Below, one piece after another: positions 34,331-45,412 of a stretch of 64,000 bases of DNA (position 1 is the stretch's first letter; each line of letters opens with the position of its first letter). The notes beneath the pieces were generated by a model. It saw only the letters and a program-made list of their open reading frames with translations. It was not told the DNA's origin and searched no databases. The DNA is from Tetrastigma voinierianum. Its lineage: Eukaryota; Streptophyta; Magnoliopsida; Vitales; Vitaceae. Location: contig JAEQBH010009495.1 of the NCBI GenBank assembly GCA_016808115.1, positions 1 through 64,000 on the forward strand. Direction: 5' to 3'. The translations under genes and the position numbers were made by a program.

Positions 34331-35831
34331 TTGGCAATCAAACACCTCTCCGAGAATCCATCTTTCATGCATACGACATAGTGAACCACGTAAGACTTCC
34401 TCTCTTATAAGGCGACCCTTTGTCAGAAAATCCTCGACTTATTGTTTTAAAGTCTTCATGTGCACTCCTTAGGGCTCTTCATAGAAGAGGCCTAGCTTAT
34501 TAGGAAAAACAAACTTGGTATAGGCTCTGTTTGATGTTGAATACCCGCATGGAACAGGAAAACCGTGTAGTATTTCTTGAGCATTACATCAACAAATTCT
34601 ATAATCGATTTTTCTTCTAGTAGGAATTCCTTTTCACTTTGGTTTCTTCAACAGCAAAGTGTCGCATCTGAAACATCTTTGATTTAAATCAAAAATTTGT
34701 GATGATGAACTCTTCTCCTCATCTTCTTGGATGTAATTAGATTAGACTACCTTCTTCAGCATCGACTTAGATTTTGTGACGGTGATTTATTCTCATCGTC
34801 TTGGACCTTAGTTAGATTGATCACTTGTTCAACATCTTCTTCCTTAGCCGTCTTTCTGATTAAAGCGAAGGCGCTTTTTGGTTAGGACATTCGGAATCAA
34901 TATGCTGACCCCATGGCAGCCAAAACACGTCTTTTGACTTGAAACCCGATTCATTTGTGCTTCACTCTTTACTTGAGTGGGGTAGTTTTTCGTACCACTA
35001 GGATTCAAGAATTAGAACCCTCGACAAACCGCCCATTAGCCACACTCTTGGTTATATTAGAGTTTCCATACTTTTTATCCCCGATATTTTATTGATTTCG
35101 CCATCCTTGAGACTATTATGGTTGCAAAAATAACTCTAGCAATGCAGGATCTCAGGCAAATGATATGTGGTAATTTGACTATGCATATTTCCTGGCCTCT
35201 TGCAAGTCTCCTTTGTAATCAGGTTTTACAAACTTAGTAGAATACTCTCACTTTCAAATCTAGATTTGGCAAGTTAGATTACTGGGGTAGATGTGGCGGT
35301 AGTTAAAGGGAAGGTACTTCCTTTTAGTTCTTTCTTCATCTCCCAGTTTGAATCTTCTTTTTACCATCTCTTCCGTTGTCTCTTCATGTTTTCACGAATA
35401 GAAGCATTCTTTGCATCTTTGTAGTATGACTTCACTTTTTCACGTTCGGGGGAATCATAATGCTCAGACATACTCCACCATATTAAGCCAATCAAAAATT
35501 CATGAAGGATCCATCCTTTATTGGTCTGGAATGTTAAATTTTGGATTGAATCTAAAGCCCTTCATCATAGTTACCATGCCTCTTATAGTAATCTTCATTC
35601 TGGTAGTAGCGATCATACCTCCGTGAAATCATAGTCTAAAGTACCGCCATACCTTTAGCTTTCTTGTGCCACGAAACCTTCAAGTTGACTAAGTTGCAAT
35701 ATCTTCCTTAAAATCATATTTTTTCTCCTTGAAGTACCAGTGAGCTTGACTCAAGCGGTATCTAGAGATCTTGTCTCTAGCATCAAGCATATAAAGTTTA
35801 GTTTTATGATGGAAGCCATCAATCCATGAAC
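34331..35831 (-). pseudogene. Gypsy gag and early pol (deleted element)
   Basis: The zinc knuckle lies at 34,887-34,927: 'C-F-G-C-H-G' then, after a frameshift, 'H-I-D-S-E-C-P', together CX2CX4HX4C. Upstream on the minus strand (35,690-35,250) pieces such as 'FNIPD', 'FDWLN.VEYV' and 'VKKSEV' match the gag capsid region. Downstream, 34,640-34,500 reads as the linker to RT. It is decayed in all frames. Confidence 0.6.
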
Positions 35832-35844
35832 CTCTGATACCCTT
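35832..35844 (-). promoter_or_regulatory. Primer binding site of the deleted gypsy element
   Basis: The complement reads AAAGGGTATCAGAG, a near match to TGGTATCAGAG complementary to initiator tRNA-Met, next to the LTR end. tRNA-Met sites are usual in chromoviruses and copia. Confidence 0.75.
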
Positions 35845-36779
35845 TGATGCAAGGTTGGGATAGTGATGGAGGATGATCAAAGTTTAGGTAAGTCAAAATA
35901 TGGGCTTTGGGTAGTTTTAAAGGCGAGAAGAAAATAGGTTATAGACCAGATTTTGGAGATTTTCTAAGTTAGAGGCCCAGTTGTATTTACGGTATATAAG
36001 GAGAAAAAGGTGTTAGGAAGGTTTTAATGTATGGAACAAGATTTGGAAAGGGTTTTGGGTTGAGGTTGAGAAGGTGGTTATGGAAAGTTTAGAGAAAGAT
36101 GGATGGTAGGGAGGAGTAGAGTTTACGGGGTAGTTGCTTCTTTGGAGTTCTTTGAAAGATCCACTAGGATAGATGATGGTGGGCGCCCTGTGATCAGCTA
36201 TGGAGCGGGTGAGTTGATAAGTGGAGACAGACAGGCCACGGCAGGCACGAACTCGTCCCGAGGGGAGTCCACGAGATAAGAGAGCAGGAACTCTTAAAAG
36301 AAATGCGAAAATATTATTAAGCAGGCCCAGTTTTTAAAGACTACATTAGGGTATATATGGCCCATGCTTTCTAAATCAAAAAGCAACTTCTACTTTAACT
36401 AGGAAAAACTTCTAAATTGAAAAACAGCTTCTACTTTAACTGGAAAAGAAACTTTCCTAAGATAAAGCAACTCCTAAAAGAAAACTTTCTAAAATAAATA
36501 AAGCAAACTTTAAAATAAATAAGCAAATCTTCTAAAATAAATAAAGCAAAACACAAAATAAATAAAGCAAATCTTCTAAAATAAATAAAGCAAACTTTCT
36601 AGAATTAATATAGCAAGCGACTCTAAATCAAGGGGGTTTGTCAGTCGACCACGTTTTTGCTTTCAAGGCCCTGATGAAAGTCCAAAGGTTTCACATGTAT
36701 TCAATGCGTCTTGACCTCTGATCAATTCTTCAATAGTGGAATGAATTCCCAATGTTTGGTGTGTTTATAGATGCTCTGC
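35845..36779 (-). mobile_element. 5' LTR of the deleted gypsy element
   Basis: Partner of 33,070-34,009, starting 'tgatgcaaggttggga' next to the primer site and ending 'atagatgctctgcc'. It contains the minisatellite at 36,484-36,605. Confidence 0.8.
36484..36605. repeat. AATAAATAAAGCAAA minisatellite in the 5' LTR
   Basis: Five units built on 'tctaaaataaataaagcaaa' of about 23 bases. It is the counterpart of the array at 33,720-33,845. Confidence 0.8.
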
Positions 36780-36884
36780 CTTTATGCCCCCTCATTTTAT
36801 TTATTTATTTTTTTATTTTATTAATTTTTCACTTTGTAAAGTGGGGTGATTGATTGAGTATGATAATGAACAGCAGAAGGATCC

Positions 36885-37245
36885 ATATCATTTAGACTCT
36901 GACTTATCACATTTATTAAGTATATGCTCCTCTGAGGTTAAATCTAGTGCCATATGGCTTAAAATTATGGTTTCGCCATTGGAACCACATAAATTAATGT
37001 ATTATACATTCTTTTGCTAACCGTTTTATTTTTGATTTTATTGCTATTTCTTGTATGATCTCGACATGATTCGATTAGTCAAGATTCACTATTAGTCTTG
37101 AATGTAGAAATAAGCAGCCCGGTGAAAGAGAGAAAAGAAAGAAGAAGAAGATTTAGATGAAGGGAGATGAGAAAAGCAAAGTGTTTTCTTATTCTATATG
37201 ATTTTACAATCAATTGTTGGATTTGTGCCCCAGTCACAATGTGCC
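36885..37245. repeat. Dispersed repeat R, copy 2
   Basis: Collinear with 16,870-17,238, including 'gaagatttagatgaaggga' and 'caattgttggatttgtgccc'. In copy 1 the sequence then enters a GC-rich LTR-like fragment; here it leads into the 380-bp tandem array. Confidence 0.8.
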
Positions 37246-38500
37246 ACATCGATTGGAATAGAAGACTAATGAGTATAAGCATGGATAACATCCAATTGAT
37301 ATGAGGCATTTAAGAATTAAAGCGAAAACAAAATCATGAGGGGTTAAGCCCAAAGTGGACAATATTATACAATTATGGATGAGGATGAGTCCATTGCATG
37401 AGCTTTTGACAAGTGGTATATCAAGCAAGATGTAGGGTAGAGTTAAGCGTGTGCAGGTGGAAGGTGTGAATTTTATAGTGACGGTGAGCCATTGACAGGT
37501 GGTACTTTAAGTAAGGCATGTGCCAAAACGCAATGGAAGACAAGGAAAATTCTAGTTTGGGGGAGGCTATGAGGAACTTTGCTCAAGAGAGGATTGTGTG
37601 TGTACACCAAAGTCCCACAATGTCACATCGGTTAGGAATGAGAGACTTATAAGAATATGGCGCCAGACAACATCGGTGGTATGAGGGCAATTTGGGATAC
37701 CCAAAAACAAAACAAATGAGGCTTAGAAACTTGAAGTGAATGATATCATACCAACGTGGATAGAGAGTGTCCATGACATTTCGATAAGTGAATTATCAAG
37801 TAAGATGGTCTGGTGAGATTAAATTGTGTGGGTGGAGACGAGCAAAATGGTGTGGTGGCGGTGGGCCCTTGGTAGCTGGGTGCTTCATGCAAGGTGTGGC
37901 ACCTTTGATACAGTAGAGAAAGGAAATTCTGGTTTGAGAGGAACCGATGGAACTTTGTTTGAGAGGAGGATTCGCTGGGGAGTATGTGAGAGTCACAGTA
38001 TTTCCACATCGGTTAGGAATGAGAGTTTATGAGTATGGATTACATTATCAAATTGGTAGCATGAAATTAGTTCGGGAAAGAAGCCCGATAACAAAACCAT
38101 GAAGGCTTAGGCCCCGAAGTAGACGATATCATCTTTGGCCATGGATGGAAAGTCCGTGACATTTCAACAAGTAGTATTAGAGTCGGGTTTTGGCTTAATA
38201 GCATGGGTGGATCATAGAACAATTAATGTGTGGTGGCGGAGAAGCCTTTGGTAGGTGGTGTGAGAGTAGTGTGTGCTGACAGCGGTGAAACCAGCGTAAA
38301 TCCTTATATGTTTGATAGGAGGCTCGATGGAGCTTTGTTTGAGGAGGAAGGGTATTGTGCACTTTGAAGTCCCCAATATTATCCATACATTAGGAATGGG
38401 AAGACTTATGAGTGTATAAGCATGATGATTTAATTGGTAACATAGGAGTCTTTTGGGAAAAGCCTAAAAACAAAACCATCAGGGCTTAGATCCAGTGAAC
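37245..38500 (+). repeat. Tandem array, four units of about 380 bp
   Basis: Units start at 'cacatcg(g/a)ttaggaatga' at 37,245, 37,624, 38,005 and (decayed) 38,382, so spacings are 379, 381 and 377. Each unit carries 'aacaaaa(t/c)catga(g)g' with 'cttag', a 'gacaatatcat' type phrase, 'tgacatttc.acaagt', a 'ggtggcggtgg' stretch and 'gagga..gattg' before the next unit. The opening words 'agtcccacatcggtta' are common at the ends of plant LTRs, so the array may derive from an LTR. Open frames within it are not conserved between units. Confidence 0.85.
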
Positions 38501-40289
38501 AACATCCATGAATGTTATGGATAGAGATGGGTCGTGAGGTTTCTGACACAGCCCTAAATGCAGTTGTATCTCATCTAACAATGAAGGCTCCACTTGCCCC
38601 AGAGCACCTCTCTTTCTCTCTTTCTCTCGGCGAGGCACTCCACACGAGAGCCTGGCTCTCATCAGCATCTTTTCATGGGATTAGATATCTCACGGCGATG
38701 AGCTCCATATATCACTCTGTTTTCTAAAGTTGATTACATGAAGATAGAACCCTAACAATCTCAATTGAAACACCGTAACCATTGACCAACAATCGGCCAT
38801 GATCACTATTGATCGATGGTATTTATCTGAATTAAGAATGAGGACCCGACACACAATATTATGATTTGATGTGAGTGGAGCTCACACCTTTGGAATCTGG
38901 AAAATATCGATCAGAGGCCTTGACCCAATTAAGAGGGTTCCATTTCCAACCTTTTCGACAAGTTGCGATGATTATTAATTGGAAGTAGAAGGGTTCTGAG
39001 ACTACTACCTAGAAGTAGGTTATGAAAACTTTAGCTTTTGCTTGCTGTCTGACTCTTAGCCGTGTTTTTGAATGGAATTAATGGTTATTAAAGTAAGGGA
39101 TAAAGCAAGCGACGAAGAAAAACATAAGGTCATGGATGAATTGAATTGAATCCTCATACTAGAAAACCAGACTTTTTGGTTTGGAGACGAAAGGTTAGAA
39201 GCTTGTTGATTGTAAGTGAGCTTCCTGAGAAAATAGTTAGAATTAGGAAAAGTGTAGAACCTCGTGGGCCCTTTCCTCCACATTGGTATTGTTCAGTTTG
39301 AGATTGTCCATATATTTATCTCAAGGGTTCTACAAAAGGTATTTCTTGGTCGAGTTTTGAAGTGAAGATTTGCTAAATTATACATGAGAATCCCTAGTGA
39401 ATCTGGATGTAGTTCAAACTGAGACCAGTTCCACGATCTGAGGTGTGACCAATTTAAATAGGGTCAGAACTAGAGGATTGAAGTGGCGTCGGACACATAA
39501 GTCAGTTATGGAACCTTGGAGGCCAAGGTACCATGGGCGTGGGATCCTTGCAGTAAAGGATAAAAGATCGAATCAAGAAGATCAGATCATCTATTTCTCA
39601 GGCTGAATTAGAAACCAAATGGAGTTTACTGTGCGAGGATAAAAAAAACCTTGTTAACAAGTTTCTTGATACTGTGGGATACCTTCAAGGAAAGTTTAGA
39701 AATGGAAGGTAATGTTACTGAATCATGTGGGATAATGATCTGGCCTTATCTGGACTTCGGGGCCGAGATTACAAGTCTTTTATCGATTTGGGACTGGAAG
39801 TTGCTTATCACGGATTCAGCTTAATGAATCTGAAGGAGAATGGGATCCTTTGGGACGTGTTGAAGGAGTAAAAGTAGATTCTCGGTTGAGGTATTGCACA
39901 TTCAAATCACTTTACGCCTGTGAAAGATGATATTTAATTTACCATCTTTGCGAAGCAATGTGGGTAATGGGTGTGATGCTTTTGAGAGAGGTGGGGATTC
40001 TTATGAATTAGCGCGGAGTGATTGAGTTAAAGAAGGCCCTGACCGAAGAAGGAGGCTCATACCACATAAAATTAATTATAACCTTAGACTCGGATTAGTA
40101 AATCCTTGCATATAAGCCTGACCTCAAGTAGACGTTGTGATTCATAAGACACGTAAAAAATGTATATTTATGCATATCTTTATATCTCCTTTGCTTTTGG
40201 TCTCTGAGGGGTTCAGATACACACATTGAAGTATAAACTCACCGCAGTTGACATTACGGAAATGTGTTCCAGGCACTACTTATATTTTC
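38501..40289. other. Unassigned sequence between repeat arrays
   Basis: There is no convincing coding similarity on either strand. Frames up to 75 codons at 38.5-39.3 kb have no recognised relatives. GC content is higher than in the AT-rich gaps, which suits decayed transposon coding DNA, but no motif could be read. Confidence 0.4.
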
Positions 40290-40455
40290 CGAGGTATGAT
40301 ATTATCCACTTTGGGCTTGAGACCTCATAGTTTTGTTTTGGTCTTCTTCTAAAGGCCTCATTGATGGGATCTTCAGTGCTTACCAAGCTCATGCCACCTT
40401 CTACATTTCTAACCGATGTGGACTTTTGTGCGCCCAATGATCCTCCCCTGGGAAC
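40290..40455 (-). repeat. Inverted copy of the 380-bp unit
   Basis: The complement reads 'cacatcggttagaaatgtag' then a 'ccaaaacaaaactatgagg' phrase and 'cccaaagtggataatatcat', the same words in the same order as the tandem units at 37.2-38.5 kb, but on the opposite strand. Confidence 0.8.
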
Positions 40456-40624
40456 AAAGTACACAGTGAGTCTACTCAGGCAGATTTTCTTGTTTTCCTA
40501 CTACATTTGACACACACCTTGACTGCCACTTGCCAGGAGCTCATCACATCATTTTGTTAAAATCCACCCATAGTTAAATTTGAACTGACTCATTGTAGTT
40601 TGGAAATACTGGTTCACTTCCCTC

Positions 40625-40790
40625 TACATTAGTGCGATGTTGTCCACTTTGGACCTAAGGCTCATGAGTTGCATTTTGAAGCTATCTAAAATATTTCATC
40701 TGATCGGATGTTATTCCCATACTTATAAACTCATAAGCCTTCTGTTCCTAACCAATGTAGGACTTTGGATACACACCGACATAAAGCATT
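40625..40790 (-). repeat. Second inverted copy of the 380-bp unit
   Basis: The complement carries 'agtcctacattggttagga', 'cttatgagtttataagta' and 'tccaaagtggacaacatcg'. Same family and orientation as the copy at 40,290. Confidence 0.75.
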
Positions 40791-40954
40791 ATCTGGTAGG
40801 ATTAATTGATGAGGCTTTGAAAGCAGTGAATTACATAAAGAATGTACTATGCAGTGATGTATAGTTCAATCCAGTTTTATTTTGGCTATGGTGGGGCGTT
40901 TGTATGGGTTCGAGCAAAGGATGTCAATAAACAATGTTTCTTCATGGTAGGCTT

Positions 40955-41420
40955 GAGAGTCTTCAAAGAAATCATTGCATGGTTTTAAGCCATCTTATCG
41001 ATGTGGTACTAGTGCTTTGATATTTTCTGTGATCAATGACTGGTAGTTGAAAGGTCAATTTGATGGTTATTAGCTGTTTTGAGAAGAAATCAGTGTAAGT
41101 AATGTCTATCTTCTCTTTTATGTTGATGACTATATTGTTGGTGAGCTAAGAGTTATGAGGAAGAGGAGTACGGCCATTCATTATTTGATAATCAAAGTGC
41201 AATACTTGGTAGAAATACTATGTTGCATGAAAGAACAAAGCATATAGCTCGTATTGAAAGGGTGAAGTGTGGTGAAGGATTAAATACATGATAATCAGCT
41301 AGTATATTGATAAGTATTGGCAAACTAACAAATTCGAACGTTGACCCAGAGCTTCATAAATATTGTAAGTATATAGTTGAAGAGAAAGATGGAATTAGTG
41401 ATAGTGAATGATGATTTCGA
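40955..41420 (+). pseudogene. Copia RT and RNase H fragment
   Basis: RT text appears as 'KKSLHGFK' (about 40,960-40,990) and 'LLFYVDDYIVG' (about 41,110-41,145) in different frames. RNase H follows at 41,180-41,290 with 'FDNQSAILG' and 'HERTKHIA'. Most of the region between the two domains is missing, so this is an internally deleted scrap. No LTR was found beside it. Confidence 0.7.
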
Positions 41421-41859
41421 ATCTAGGTGGATATTTGTGGAAACATGTATCATTATAATGGTTTCTGATTGATAGAATAGCTTTTCTTATGTTTTCTACT
41501 TACAAATAGTGAAGAAGAGTTTATTTTCCTTATGATATTGATTGGTGACTAATAAGTTCATTTACTTTTAGCAAACAATATCAAATGAGAAGCAAGGGAA
41601 TGTCCTTCTCAATTTATTAGCTAAATTTTCTATCAAAGAGAATTGCATGGTAGACAAGAGGAGCAATAAGGCAAATAAAGCGCATGTGATTTTGGAGACA
41701 TGTAATTTCTTGTTACCTTGGGGAAATTGTTGCAGGATTTTTGGCACTTGTGTATTTATTGAACTTACTATTTGCTATATGATGTTGAGTGTCGTTTGTA
41801 TAATTAACTATAAAATCTTTGTCACTGATTATTGGTTTTTCTATTCTTCACATTTCTTT
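41421..41859 (+). other. Unassigned downstream flank of the copia fragment
   Basis: An open frame of 89 codons begins at 41,647 but shows no similarity I recognise and has weak coding character. Possibly the 3' non-coding part of the copia remnant. Confidence 0.35.
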
Positions 41860-42070
41860 GTTAGGTGCGATGGCGGACCCACCCTGGTGCAGGGCATATA
41901 CACCATAATTTTTTAATAAAGTTTTCCTTTTGTAGTAGGTGGAGTTGGACGAAACCATAGTTACTTACCTTATGAAATTGTAGCAAGTTCTATACTTAGA
42001 CTCTGATATCATATTTATTTGCTATGGCATATATCACCTCTGGAAAGTTCCCAAATCCTGAGTACTCCTC
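41860..42070. repeat. Dispersed repeat R, copy 3 (partial)
   Basis: It matches 16,770-16,960: 'gtgcag.ggcatata', 'ttttccttttgtagtaggt', 'ttatgaaattgtag' and 'atatcatatttat'. It includes 'gactctgatatcatatt', which complements a tRNA-Met primer site and suggests the repeat is an LTR retrotransposon edge. Confidence 0.65.
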
Positions 42071-43189
42071 TTCCAGGCTTAAATCACATCCGTCATTAGT
42101 TTGGGTGAAGGTAGTTTACATTTGCTAGGAGTTTGTTTATTAATTAGTTGATTATTTCTTGTGCATTCCTCATTAATGTTTCTACCTTATTCCTTTCAGG
42201 TGTTACAATATCAAAGAGATGAGACGGTTTTTTTCCTCTCTACGCAATTCTTTTCTTTTGCTCTTTTTATCTATTTGGGCTCCACAGTGAACAAGGCCTA
42301 ATTGCTATCCAGTAATATAAAACTAAAATTCTTATGCCAAAAAAATTGTTCCTTAAGGCTGAGTCTTGTGAAAAAGTAGTGAGAAAACAAAGTTAGTCAT
42401 CATGGAATGAGGATTGCGTGATTAGAGAGCAATTGTTATGATTTGATTACTTTTGATTTTATATGTCTGCACACATCACAAGGCTGAATCCCTCTCTTTC
42501 CGCATGGCTATACACATCTACCCAGTTGGGTCTCTACTTTGTTTCAATCCGGATCTTGAGCAAAGTATCTAGAGTTGCTTAGCTGATTTATTGGAAAGTA
42601 CCATGCATGAAGATAATGATCATAGGTTGGAAACCCTCTTGTCTTTAATTTCCTTGTGGTTTATTAGAAGATGGATGAAAACATATCAAATGCTCGAATA
42701 ATGGTGACAGCGGGACAATACTTATTTGGCGAAGCCGTGGAAGGAGATTAGGAATGGAGTGGTGGCGATATTCGAGAGCAGGACATGAAATTTGTGGGGT
42801 AAAGATCCTAGAAAGGTGACCTTTGCGCTCCATATAGTTATCTTGGATGGACAAAGAAGCATTGTCAGAAAATTGAGTACGGATGGTTTGCCAACGAGAG
42901 GGATTTTCTGACTACAAAAAGAGCGACGAGGAATACCCCTCTCCATTTGAACCGCGATTGGAAATGTTTACCATGCTTCCGTTGTCATAATTGGCCGACC
43001 TTATCTCTTGGGTTGCCAGCGATGCCTTGAAACTCCTGCTAGCGCGCCGTGGCAAGATTGATGCATTCTTTACCCTATTGGGTTTGTGCAGCATCTTGAG
43101 TACCATGATGCTAGAGATCATTGCCAATGGGCTGGGCATGTTTGGTATGTGTTATGAAATGGCACAGGTTCATTAGCCTCCTGACACTA
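42071..43189. other. Unassigned sequence upstream of the Tat LTR array
   Basis: I see no recognised domain. The open frames at 42.9-43.2 kb on both strands overlap each other and have no family resemblance. It may include the U3 start of the Tat LTR. Confidence 0.35.
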
Positions 43190-45200
43190 AGTGGACATTT
43201 CTGGGCTTGGGAGGCTAAAGTGTTGCCCAGAAACAGGTGAGCTCTTCACGATGCTTTCTTAAAGCGGTCAGTGGGACCTTGAATCCTCAGTCTGGCCATT
43301 CTACCTCGTATGGTGGTCTGTCCCATATAGGAGATTTGTTCAAAATAGCACTAGAGCGGAAAATCGCATAAGTGATATTATCGGTGAATTTTCCAGGTTC
43401 CAAATCCATACTCTGAAGGGTAAATCTGGATAAGGAAGGATGAAATCCTTGATAAGGAGGAATTGTGGGTGAATGCGGAAAACATATGATGCACGAAATA
43501 GGAGATTGGCTACAAGAGATGGAGAGGGAGTTGACAAACTCGCGTGGATAAAGTGGGGTCTTATGGGGAAGGTAAGCAATTCCAACTATACGCATTCTCT
43601 TCTCTCTCTCGGCATTTTTCTGACTTAATTGGCGTGCATGATCTTTAAGATAAGTATCGATGGGCACAGGGCGTTGCTTCTGTTATGAAATGACTTGATT
43701 CCATTAGCCTCACGAGACCGAGTAGACACTTTCAGACGGGACTGACTCAAAATTTGCTGAAACAAGGTCAAACTCTTCGAGGAAACTGCTTTGAAGAATT
43801 GGTCTGGATTTGGACATCGAAATTACCGGTGACCTTTCTATCCGTATGAATTCTATCCCGCTGGAAGTTTATTTACAAATAAACACTGAAAATCAGTATA
43901 TCGCCAAATTATCAACGAAGATTTTCTAGCTTAGAATCCATATACAGGAGGAGATAATCTTGGATAAGGGAAGGATAATCACTGATAAGGAAGAGTGTAG
44001 TTGCATTGATATGGAAAACATGATTCACGAAAATATGAGATTCCTTCCCAAGATAAGGAGATTAAGCCAAAGCCATCGTAGATCAATAAGAAAGATCCCT
44101 CAGAGGGAAGGTAGCAATTCTAGCTGCGCCCATTCTTTTTCTCCCTCTCCCAGCATTTTTTGTTGACAATTGTAGTACCATGATCTTCAGCTCATTACTT
44201 GATGGGCGGGTTTGTTCCATCTGTCTTTGAAGCGGCTGGGTTCCATTCGCCTTATCAAGACAGTAGACACTTTCCGGATGGGAGAGCTGAGACCGCACAG
44301 GAGCCAGGTCGAACTCTTCCATGGCTTTCTTGAGGCGGTCAGTGTTTTGGACTTCCAAGTCCTGGCCCAGATCATAGAGATTCTATCCGTATGAGTTTAT
44401 TCTGAATAGCTTTAGAGTGGAAATCAGGAGATATTGGAGTGAACTTTCCGGCTTGAGATCCACCTCTCGGAGAGATAATCCTGGATAAGGGAAGGATAAT
44501 CCCTGATAAGGAAGAATTAGTCATTGATATGGAAAAACATACTGATCCCTGAAAATAGGAGATTCCTTCCCGAGATAGGAGGGAGATTTGACAAACCATC
44601 ATGGATAAATCAGAAAGATCCCCCACAAGGGAAATGTAAGCAATTCCACCTGCGCCCATTCTCTTCTTCCTGCAATTTTTCGTAAACGAACAGTACTGCA
44701 TGATCTTTAAGATGCTTTCACTCAATGGTGAGGGCAGATTTTGTCTGTGTTAGCAAACGAGGCAGGTTCTATTCTCTCTTTAGACCGGTGGACACTTTCT
44801 AAATAGGAGAGCATAAAGAGGCCTTGAGGGGAAAGCAGTGAAACCTCTTGGGCTTGCTTTTTCTTGAGCGTGCATCTAGGACTTCAAGTCAGTCAGTAAA
44901 CCATTCTACCATATAGAATTCTATCTCATATGTGATTTATTTCTGAATAAGCACTTAAATGAGAAAATCGCATAATGACCAATGATGAATTTTCGACTTT
45001 GAATCATACTCTGGGAGAGATAATCATAGATAAGGGAAGGATAATCCCTGATAAGGAAGAATTAATCGTTGATATGGAAAAACATATTTATCCCTGAAAA
45101 TAGGAGATTCCTTCCCGAGATAGGAGGGAGATTTAGCAAACCATCGTGGATAAATCATAAAGATCCCCAAGAGGAAGGTGGCGATTAAAACCGAAGCCCG
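43190..45200 (+). repeat. Tandem array, four units of about 530 bp
   Basis: Marker 'agt(a/g)gacactttc' occurs at 43,190, 43,721, 44,262 and 44,787 (spacings 531, 541, 525). Each unit then has 'gaattctatcc', a 'tggaaatc' phrase, 'gataatcc(c)tgataaggaag', 'gagattccttcccgagata', 'aagatcccc..agggaa' and 'cattctcttct'. Units 3 and 4 are most alike. The same 'gataaggaagaa' words occur once in the Tat LTR at 8.6 kb, so the array is an amplified part of U3/R. Confidence 0.9.
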
Positions 45201-45392
45201 TTCTCTTACCGTATACGCATTTTTTCTTGACCTAATCCTTCGGAGAGGGTGACTCTGATGTCGGATCTCCTTTTGGGTTCACGCATTGATACGGTCGGAT
45301 AATCAGGTTCTCGTTCTTTCTTGATCACTGGGAATCGGCCCGATCGAGACACCTCTTTAGGCTCGAGGATTGCTTGATCAGAGTCCACGACA
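43190..45392 (+). mobile_element. Tat-lineage gypsy LTR with tandem repeats (element 2)
   Basis: The right end is set by the primer site at 45,395. The last 200 bases match the Tat LTR of element 1: 'cttcggagaggg' against 'cattggagaggc', and both end in CGACA/CGACA before ATTGGC. Most of its length is the tandem array listed next. The left end is not defined. Confidence 0.65.
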
Positions 45393-45394
45393 AT

Positions 45395-45412
45395 TGGCGC
45401 GGTTGTGAATGA
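45395..45412 (+). promoter_or_regulatory. Primer binding site of Tat element 2
   Basis: TGGCGCGGTTGTGAATGA follows CGACAAT and is closer to the lineage site TGGCGCCG.TGTGGGAA than the copy at 8959. 'aataaagaa' follows, like 'aataagaa' in elements at 8.98 and 62.96 kb. Confidence 0.75.

Larger units (their letters stand above)
33070..36779 (-). mobile_element. Internally deleted gypsy LTR retrotransposon
   Basis: Two LTRs of about 940 bp (33,070-34,009 and 35,845-36,779) flank an interior of only 1.8 kb. On the minus strand the interior holds the primer site, gag with a zinc knuckle, a piece of RT and a pol C-terminal scrap. Most of pol is missing, so it is a deletion derivative that could move only with help, if at all. 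Gag and RT text are Ty3/gypsy, probably a chromovirus. The flanks 'catat' (left) and 'tttat' (right) are similar but not identical. Confidence 0.75.

Noticed and set aside
37245..38500. Regularly spaced repeats as a possible CRISPR array
   Set aside because: The units are about 380 bp tandem copies, not short repeats with unique spacers, and the sequence is eukaryotic.
37245..40790. Cassandra-type TRIM with embedded 5S rRNA
   Set aside because: The opening words resemble plant LTR ends, but no 5S internal control region is present in any unit.
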